Below, one piece after another: positions 44,109 to 49,346 of a DNA stretch of 49,346 nt; within the stretch, counting starts at the first letter, position 1; every line of letters starts with the position of its first letter. Made by a program: the position numbers and the translations under genes. Source of the stretch: an uncultured Muribaculaceae bacterium (GTDB taxonomy: Bacteria; Bacteroidota; Bacteroidia; Bacteroidales; Muribaculaceae); the NCBI GenBank assembly GCA_910576775.1, contig CAJTJV010000019.1, positions 1 through 49,346 on the forward strand, in the 5' to 3' direction. The notes under the pieces are model-generated. The model did not search any database, had not been told where the DNA came from, and worked only from the letters and a program-made list of their open reading frames with translations.

Positions 44109-44350
44109 GGTGCCCGTCGGGCACCGATTCATCTCATAGCCAGGCTCGCCGGAGCTTGCGGAGGCGAGCCCGGTTCTAATCCGCATACAAACGTGTCCTG
44201 CCGGACACGGATTCCAACCATTGACTAACTGTCCTGAATCGTTTGGAATCGGCGTACTGCGCACGCCATGCCGTTGCGTGCCAGACCGGGCACATCTCCG
44301 CAGGCTGCGGTGTACCCGGCTACAAGTTAAATCGACGTCCTCCGGACGCC
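44109..44350. repeat. Modular hairpin repeat, copy 2 (order B then A)
   Basis: Second copy of the repeat at 11941-12275, again between converging genes. Module B (44109-44210): GGTGCCC-GTC-GGGCACC (44109-44125), an 8-bp stem GGCTCGCC/GGCGAGCC (44143-44150 / 44163-44170) and CGTGTCC-TGCC-GGACACG (44192-44209). Module A (44245-44350): GGCGT/ACGCC (44251-44267), CCGGG/CCCGG with inner CCGCA/TGCGG (44286-44319) and CGTCC-TCC-GGACG (44336-44348). The linker CGATTCATCTC.TAGCCA is nearly identical in both copies. The rest of the 497-bp gap (43986-44108 and 44351-44482) shows no gene. Confidence 0.85.
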
Positions 44351-44482
44351 ATGCCGAGCTTGATTTGTTGCTTCAGGTTATATACACAACTAATTGAAAG
44401 AGCTGTGGCTCCGTCCTAATATTCCACAAAAATTTCATGTGGAATATTATTGGAATCCTAAAAAATCATAAGTTCAACCTTT

Positions 44483-46027
44483 CTATAACGCTTTTTCGGG
44501 ACTCTTGTCTCGGGGTAGAATTCCCACTCCGGACGGCATTCCGACAACAATATTGTTGTCCTTATCCTGAAATACGACTCCTTTGAGATAAATAGTATAT
44601 ATTACTTTTTTTGTTACAGGATCCACGATTACGAAATGATTTCTTTTATCTCTTCCTTCATTAGTGGAATATACACTATTTAAATCATGAAAATATACGT
44701 CAGCAGCCGACAAGAACCTGCATTCTCCATCTTGGCGTATAACATTCACATCCTTACCATATATTTCCACTACAAGCTTTTCTCTATCGGAAATCACAGG
44801 CTCAAGTATACCATTGTTCAGCACGAAAACTGAATCGAGTAGCACAAAATCCGAATAATTATTGTCAGGCTCAAAATCACTGCGTACGTTCCATTTAATT
44901 TTTTCTGGTATATCCCCGCCTTCCAGGCATGACACAAGCCCCTTGACAGTTTGCAAATATATCATACCATCATCAGTGTACAAGCCATCAGTAACCATCC
45001 ATTCGACCTTCGGGAATGTAACAGAAAGCTGCCGTCCGTCTGATACCGCGAACTTGGACGCAAATGGTTCTCCATTATTGACCATCTTCCCGTTTTCGAA
45101 AGCAATACCGAAATTAAGCATATATATTGTATTCCCGGATATCCTTATTGTAGATTTTGAACCTTTGCCGTCAGGCAACCCTGTTGCCCATATAGTATCA
45201 AGATTTCTATTGAAACAATAGATACTGTCAGCATCGGCAATAATCAGGCTGTCGCCTTTCTCTATCCAATTACTATGCATGCCGGTAAGAACTCTCGAAA
45301 TTCCACCTGAAAAATAATTTTCATTTTCTATGGATTTATTTGCAGACTTTAGAGCAGGCACAAAAGCTACATTCGAGAAGAACGATTCATCTCCATGCAC
45401 TCTAAATTTTCTCGAAAAAGTTTCTCCCCTTCGCACATCCAACCTAACCAAGGAGTCTGCAATAAGATATATATATTGAGGATGTTCAATACTCCATAGG
45501 CTTCCACAAGAAAAATCATGGTATTTATTGAGAATCGTTGCTCTCCACAGCTCATCACCAGTATTAAGGTCATAAGCGATATGTTCCTTATTATTTGGCT
45601 TTGAACATATAATAGTATTTAAAGGTCTAACGTCCATTCTAAATTGATACTTGGCCTGCCATATCTTTTTCCCATTGAAACCATAAAATACAGGCTTTTT
45701 TACATTTGTGAAAAAATTCCCTGAGAAAACCAAATATCCACTATCATTAAAGATTCTTATTGTTTCATCATCTTTTTTCTTAAATTCAGAAATCAACTCC
45801 AAAGTACCGGTATTATACACCCGCCCGCATTTCTCATCAAGAAGCATTAATCTGGGTGGATTTGCGTATTGTATAAGTCTTCCATCGTTCGGTATATAAT
45901 TAAATAACACAGGATTCTGTAGGGAATCCTGTGCGATTGCAAGCTGCTCAAACTCTGCCTTAATCACGTTTTCCTCCGATAGGATTAACCCAAATAGAAA
46001 TGCTGTCAGTATTAGAATCTTTTTCAT
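44483..46027 (-). CDS. Exported beta-propeller-like protein of unknown function
   Basis: A 514-residue protein I do not recognise at family level. The N-terminus MKKILILTAFLFGLILSEENVIKA looks like a signal peptide. Short repeats such as FYGFNGKKIWQAKYQ, AYDLNTGDELWRATI, CFNRNLDTIWATGLPDG and VKGLVSCLEGG resemble the W-motif blades of PQQ/quinoprotein-type propellers, so a propeller in the periplasm or on the surface is inferred. The gene is visibly more AT-rich than its neighbours (AAA, AAT, ATA, TTT codons abundant), with weak Bacteroidales C-ending codon bias, suggesting acquisition from elsewhere. It is flanked by the repeat and by glmM, with its own promoter. Confidence 0.65.
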   Translation of the reverse strand: MKKILILTAFLFGLILSEENVIKAEFEQLAIAQDSLQNPVLFNYIPNDGRLIQYANPPRLMLLDEKCGRVYNTGTLELISEFKKKDDETIRIFNDSGYLVFSGNFFTNVKKPVFYGFNGKKIWQAKYQFRMDVRPLNTIICSKPNNKEHIAYDLNTGDELWRATILNKYHDFSCGSLWSIEHPQYIYLIADSLVRLDVRRGETFSRKFRVHGDESFFSNVAFVPALKSANKSIENENYFSGGISRVLTGMHSNWIEKGDSLIIADADSIYCFNRNLDTIWATGLPDGKGSKSTIRISGNTIYMLNFGIAFENGKMVNNGEPFASKFAVSDGRQLSVTFPKVEWMVTDGLYTDDGMIYLQTVKGLVSCLEGGDIPEKIKWNVRSDFEPDNNYSDFVLLDSVFVLNNGILEPVISDREKLVVEIYGKDVNVIRQDGECRFLSAADVYFHDLNSVYSTNEGRDKRNHFVIVDPVTKKVIYTIYLKGVVFQDKDNNIVVGMPSGVGILPRDKSPEKAL

Positions 46028-46048
46028 GGTTGAAAATTATTTGCAGGC

Positions 46049-46080
46049 CAAAGTTACTATAATATTACGAAACAGACAAT
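46049..46080 (-). promoter_or_regulatory. Promoter of the AT-rich propeller gene
   Basis: The minus strand reads TAACTTTG (complement of 46049-46056) with ATTG (complement of 46077-46080) 20 bp upstream. The leader is about 17 nt. The -33 box lies inside the glmM terminator stem. Confidence 0.6.
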
Positions 46081-46102
46081 CCGGCGTTCCCGTCGGATTG
46101 TC
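46075..46102 (-). terminator. Hairpin terminator after glmM
   Basis: A 9-bp stem GACAATCCG (46075-46083) / CGGATTGTC (46094-46102) lies 34 nt past the glmM stop. Flanking AAACAGAC and GTCTGTTT can extend or compete with it. Read on the minus strand the stem is followed by TGTTTCG. Confidence 0.6.
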
Positions 46103-46136
46103 GGCTTGTCTGTTTATGTTAAGATTATCGATTCTT

Positions 46137-47519
46137 TCAGAGGCTTTCGATTACACCGCGGATGCGATCGGCGAGGGCTTTGGCCTCGTCAGCGGTATGC
46201 GCTTCGGCGTAAATGCGGATTATAGGCTCTGTGTTGGATTTGCGGAGATGCACCCAGCTTTCGGCAAAATCTATTTTCACGCCATCGATATCGGTGATGC
46301 GCTCTCCGGCGAATTTATCTTTTACAGCGGCAAGGATGGCGTCTACATCAATACCTTCGGTGAGCTGGATCTTGCTTTTGTAAATCTCATATGCCGGGTA
46401 CTGCTTGCGAAGCTCGCTCACTTTCTTTCCGCTCTTGGCGAGAAGGGTGAGGAACAGAGCCACGCCGACAAGAGCGTCGCGTCCGTAATGCAGCTCCGGA
46501 TAAATGACACCACCGTTGCCCTCTCCGCCGATAACGGCGCATGTGGCTTTCATCTTGGTGGTGACATTGACTTCACCTACCGCGGCGGCACTATACGATG
46601 CGCCATGGGCTTCCGTCACATCGCGAAGCGCGCGCGACGAACTCAGATTACTGACAGTATTACCGGGTGCATGCGACAGCACATAATCTGCAACACTGAC
46701 AAGAGTATATTCTTCGCCGAACATTTCTCCGTTCTCACATACGATAGCGAGACGGTCGACATCGGGATCGACGACAAATGCCACGTCTGCCACACCGGTG
46801 CGCATAAGGTCGGAGATTCCGGTGAGATTTTCGGGTATAGGTTCGGGAGTATGGGCGAAATCGCCGGTGGCTGTACAGTTTAGCTCGACAACCTTTTCCA
46901 CGCCGAGAGCACGGAGAAGCTGCGGAATTATTACTCCGCCTACAGAGTTTACGGCGTCGACGGCAACGGTGAAGCCGGCCTTGCGGATTGCCTCAGTGTC
47001 GACCAGCGGCAGGGCGAGCACCTGTTCGATGTGCCGGCGGTTATAAGTCGTGTTGGTATATACTTTTCCCAATGCATCTACCTCGGCGAAAGTAAAATCG
47101 TCGGCAGCGGCAATGCGGAGCACTTCCGCACCTTCTTCTGCGTTGAGGAATTCGCCGTGTTCATTGAGAAGTTTCAGAGCGTTCCACTGGCGGGGATTGT
47201 GCGACGCGGTGATGATTATGCCGCCGCAGGCACCTTCTCCGGTTACGGCAAGTTCTGTTGTGGGCGTGGATGCGAGATCTATATCCACAACATCAAAACC
47301 CATTCCTGTGAGGGTGCCGACTACAAGGTCGCGTACCATACTGCCCGAGAGGCGAGCGTCGCGACCGACAACGATGGTGCGGCTGTCACGGGTGCTTGTC
47401 TTGGCTATGAAAGAAGCGAAGGCGGCTGTGAATTTCACAACATCAAGGGGCGAAAGGCCTTCGCCGGGGCGTCCGCCTATAGTACCGCGGATGCCGGAAA
47501 TAGATTTTATCAGGCTCAT
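46137..47519 (-). CDS. glmM: Phosphoglucosamine mutase-type phosphohexomutase
   Basis: Interconverts glucosamine-6-phosphate and glucosamine-1-phosphate on the route to UDP-GlcNAc, feeding peptidoglycan, LPS and the WecB reaction above. The 460-residue protein has the phosphoserine loop IIITASHNPRQWN (Ser106), the metal motif VVDPDVDRLAIV, the sugar-binding loop VIGGEGNGGVIYP and the C-terminal phosphate loop RKSNTEPIIRIYAEA. These motifs fit alpha-D-phosphohexomutases; Bacteroidales orthologues are called GlmM, though phosphomannomutase activity is not excluded. Last gene of nrnA-DUF4827-glmM, 15 nt after its neighbour. Confidence 0.92.
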   Translation of the reverse strand: MSLIKSISGIRGTIGGRPGEGLSPLDVVKFTAAFASFIAKTSTRDSRTIVVGRDARLSGSMVRDLVVGTLTGMGFDVVDIDLASTPTTELAVTGEGACGGIIITASHNPRQWNALKLLNEHGEFLNAEEGAEVLRIAAADDFTFAEVDALGKVYTNTTYNRRHIEQVLALPLVDTEAIRKAGFTVAVDAVNSVGGVIIPQLLRALGVEKVVELNCTATGDFAHTPEPIPENLTGISDLMRTGVADVAFVVDPDVDRLAIVCENGEMFGEEYTLVSVADYVLSHAPGNTVSNLSSSRALRDVTEAHGASYSAAAVGEVNVTTKMKATCAVIGGEGNGGVIYPELHYGRDALVGVALFLTLLAKSGKKVSELRKQYPAYEIYKSKIQLTEGIDVDAILAAVKDKFAGERITDIDGVKIDFAESWVHLRKSNTEPIIRIYAEAHTADEAKALADRIRGVIESL

Positions 47520-47534
47520 ACTATGTCAGTTATA

Positions 47535-48098
47535 TTATTGACGGCGTTCGTAAGTAAGACGATATAAGTAGGGGCGTACATCGGATGTCTCCTGAGTGAA
47601 GCCGTTCTGTGATTTTATTACAATATTGACAACACAGTCGACGGGGAGATAATTCAGCGGAGTCTGAATGCCCACGCCCCAGTTGTAGGACGACTGGATC
47701 TGATAATTGTTGTAGCGGAACCACGCCGGACTAAGGGTGATATTGTTTCCGGCTCCGGTCGGCAACTTGCCGTCTTTATAGGACGCAAGCGACCAACGGG
47801 TATAACGGAAATAAATCTGCTCGTCGTAGCTTACCTTATTCCCTTTTGTGCCGGCATCAAGCACCTGCATATACATGGTGCCATCCTCGTCAAGCCGGTA
47901 ATAAGGCGCATTCTCACCGGTGATGAATACCGTGTCGACAGGAATCTCGAGTTCCACGCGCTGATCCGCAAGGAAATTATTCACATAGTGATCCTGCTTC
48001 GTAAGAAGCTCAGCGTACGATTCGGAATCGTCGCAGGCTGTGGTAATCAGGAGGGCGCCTATTGCAAGAAGGGAATATATGGCTTTCAACAGTTTCAT
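47535..48098 (-). CDS. DUF4827-type lipoprotein
   Basis: A 187-residue exported protein starting at 48098 (MKLLKAIYSLLAIGALLITTACDDS). TTAC puts a lipobox cysteine at about residue 22, followed by acidic DDS, suggesting a surface or outer-membrane lipoprotein. Motifs include LLTKQDHYVNNFLADQRVE, MYMQVLDAGTKGN, YFRYTRWSLASYKDG, GVGIQTPLNYLPVDCVVNIVI and PYLYRLTYERRQ. This matches my memory of the Bacteroidota DUF4827 family, some members of which have an FKBP-like fold; biochemical role unknown. It lies between nrnA (17 nt) and glmM (15 nt), an arrangement common in Bacteroidales. A long reading to 48257 overlaps nrnA and was rejected. Confidence 0.82.
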   Translation of the reverse strand: MKLLKAIYSLLAIGALLITTACDDSESYAELLTKQDHYVNNFLADQRVELEIPVDTVFITGENAPYYRLDEDGTMYMQVLDAGTKGNKVSYDEQIYFRYTRWSLASYKDGKLPTGAGNNITLSPAWFRYNNYQIQSSYNWGVGIQTPLNYLPVDCVVNIVIKSQNGFTQETSDVRPYLYRLTYERRQ

Positions 48099-48115
48099 AG
48101 TCATTGGAGAATATC

Positions 48116-49156
48116 TTATTTTAAACAGGGAGCGATAAAACGCTTGTATATTTGCGGAAGATTCGAGCGCAGATGCTCTACTGCCTCGTCGAGTGTGCCG
48201 CGGAATTCGCCGCCGGCGGCATTGACGTGGCCACCACCATTGAAATACTCGGAACATATATCCTTAACCGACACATCGCCTAACGAGCGCATCGACACAC
48301 GGATGCAATCACTTTCCTGACGCATGAAAACACTCGCCTCCACTCCGGGAATGGCAAGAGGCCTGTTTACGAGACCTTCCGTATCGCCACGGGTATAATG
48401 GAAGCGGTTCAGTTCGTCGCGCGACAGGGCGATCAGTGCCATATGCTGCTCTTTGAAGATCTCCATCTTCTTAAAGACGGCGTATGCGTTAAGCCGCAGA
48501 CAGTTGGCACTGAACGTATTGAACAGCTGACGGTTCAGCTTCTCCTTGTCGGCACCCTTGCGCATAAGCTCGGCAACGACTATATACAGTTCGGGGTCGG
48601 AACAATTGTACGAGAAATTGCCCGTATCCGTCATCATGCCGGCGAGGATACATTCGGCACCACGGCGGTCGATAAAATTGAACAGTTCCAGACGGCAAAT
48701 CACACGGAACAGCAGATAGGCCGTCGCCGCCATCTCGGGATGCGAGATAAGCACATCGGCTTCAAGCTGCGGATTCAGATGATGATCTATAAGGATTTTA
48801 GGAGCCTCGGAAGCAAGCAAGGCTTCTTTCAGACGCCCTACGCGCCCGGGCTCGTTGAAATCGAGACACAAAAGCAGGTCGCAGTCCTTTACAAGCGAAC
48901 ATGCGAAATCAAAGTATTTGGCAGCATCGACAATCTCCTTGGCTCCCGGGAGTGCCGAGAGATTTGACAGAAAAGAATCCGGCACTACCACATGGACGTC
49001 TTTACCAAGTGCTCCAAGAACCTGCGCAGCGGCAAGAGAAGAGCCTATGGCATCGCCGTCGGGCGACGTGTGGCATATGACAGTCACTTTCTCGGCACTG
49101 TCGACCAAGGCCTTTGCCTTACGAATACTTTTTTCTTCAAGCTGTTGCGAAATCAT
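48116..49156 (-). CDS. nrnA: DHH/DHHA1 phosphoesterase, NrnA-type oligoribonuclease/pAp phosphatase
   Basis: Cytoplasmic phosphoesterase likely to degrade nano-RNAs (2-5 nt) and 3'-phosphoadenosine 5'-phosphate. The 346-residue protein has DHH motifs CHTSPDGDAIGSSLA, LCLDFNEPGRVG and LIDHHLNPQ, MMTDTGNFSYN, and the C-terminal DHHA1 signature NGGGHVNAAGGEFRG. Both domains and their spacing match NrnA. First gene of the nrnA-DUF4827-glmM operon. Its promoter box ends only about 5 nt before the ATG, so the mRNA may be leaderless. Confidence 0.93.
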   Translation of the reverse strand: MISQQLEEKSIRKAKALVDSAEKVTVICHTSPDGDAIGSSLAAAQVLGALGKDVHVVVPDSFLSNLSALPGAKEIVDAAKYFDFACSLVKDCDLLLCLDFNEPGRVGRLKEALLASEAPKILIDHHLNPQLEADVLISHPEMAATAYLLFRVICRLELFNFIDRRGAECILAGMMTDTGNFSYNCSDPELYIVVAELMRKGADKEKLNRQLFNTFSANCLRLNAYAVFKKMEIFKEQHMALIALSRDELNRFHYTRGDTEGLVNRPLAIPGVEASVFMRQESDCIRVSMRSLGDVSVKDICSEYFNGGGHVNAAGGEFRGTLDEAVEHLRSNLPQIYKRFIAPCLK

Positions 49157-49160
49157 TCCG

Positions 49161-49193
49161 CAAATTTATGCAATTTTTGCCGAATAGAGCAAT
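49161..49193 (-). promoter_or_regulatory. Promoter of nrnA-DUF4827-glmM
   Basis: The minus strand reads TAAATTTG (complement of 49161-49168) with ATTG (complement of 49190-49193) 21 bp upstream. Transcription should start at or very near the ATG at 49156. Confidence 0.65.
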
Positions 49194-49244
49194 CCCCTAT
49201 CCTTAAAAATGCGTAAACGCTGAAAGCAGAAATAGAACCTACTC

Positions 49245-49346
49245 TCAACTGGCAAGTGCAAAATTAGCAATTAGTCTGAAGAAAACATTCTTCGGGGTGT
49301 CAAAATTGAGTTTTTTACGAGGTCTGCTGTTGATTTTATATTGGAC
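49245..49346 (-). CDS. IS30-family transposase, C-terminal fragment cut by the window edge
   Basis: The minus strand encodes 33 residues and a TGA stop. They include INSRPRKKLNFDTPKNVFF, which matches the end of the DDE integrase core in IS30-type transposases (consensus of the type NNRPRKxLGxxTPxEVF). The gene enters from the right edge, so only its last exon-like stretch is visible; the intact insertion sequence should continue to the right. No terminal inverted repeat was identified between 49194 and 49244. Whether the element is intact cannot be judged here. Confidence 0.8.
   Translation of the reverse strand, partial: VQYKINSRPRKKLNFDTPKNVFFRLIANFALAS

Noticed and set aside
47535..48257. 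Longer start for the DUF4827-type lipoprotein at 48257
   Set aside because: The added residues are Arg/Trp-rich, overlap nrnA and would bury the signal peptide and lipobox.
1..49346. tRNA, rRNA or known riboswitch
   Set aside because: No cloverleaf with an intact T-loop (GGTTCGANNC) and no recognisable rRNA or riboswitch core was seen in the gaps; a covariance search would be needed to exclude weak ones.

Overview
The window reads as chromosome from a gut-type Bacteroidales, most likely a Muribaculaceae-like organism. The sequence basis is two SusC/SusD outer-membrane pairs, lipoproteins with acidic residues just after the lipobox cysteine, Bacteroidota promoters (TTTG, about 20 bp, then TAnnTTTG) in place of sigma70 boxes, two secreted proteins with type IX-like C-terminal tails, and moderately GC-rich coding sequence. 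The family-level placement is inference. No tRNA, rRNA or CRISPR array was seen.

Layout. 1-5278: a SusC/SusD pair on the minus strand, divergent from 5397-11155, a complete tripartite RND efflux operon (TolC-type channel, lipoprotein adaptor, AcrB-type pump). 11323-11850: a small outer-membrane barrel. 11941-12275: a cluster of hairpins that is one of two copies of an intergenic repeat. 12282-18907 (minus): five tightly spaced genes, namely threonine ammonia-lyase, secreted C1 peptidase, SPOR lipoprotein, PHP-type tyrosine phosphatase and secreted M16 protease. 19008-23564: a giant secreted multidomain protein. 23776-25455: META-domain lipoprotein plus nitroreductase. 25499-28294 (minus): barrel protein, tsaD, cinA. 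28898-34085: the second SusC/SusD pair. 34265-35263: class II fructose-bisphosphate aldolase. 35478-37672: a translationally coupled pair of secreted proteins, the second carrying three Lcl_C/DUF1566-like repeats. 37829-37999: a 56-residue 2[4Fe-4S] ferredoxin. 38065-40787 (minus): ruvX, def, ettA. 40881-43985: wecC, wecG-type transferase and wecB, a ManNAcA module. 44109-44350: the second repeat copy, with its two modules in the opposite order. 44483-46027 (minus): an AT-rich beta-propeller-like orphan. 46137-49156 (minus): nrnA, DUF4827-type lipoprotein and glmM. 49245-49346: the C-terminal end of an IS30-family transposase running off the right edge.

How it fits together. Much of the window serves the cell envelope: nutrient capture (SusCD), efflux (RND), envelope sugar precursors (GlmM, WecB, WecC, WecG), secreted proteases and surface proteins. 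Housekeeping genes (tsaD, cinA, ruvX, def, ettA, fba, nrnA) lie in small operons between them. The most unusual element is the modular hairpin repeat. Both copies sit where two genes converge tail to tail; the linkers between hairpins are conserved while several stems differ by paired changes, and the module order is swapped between copies. Neither SusCD pair has a glycoside hydrolase or regulator beside it in the window.
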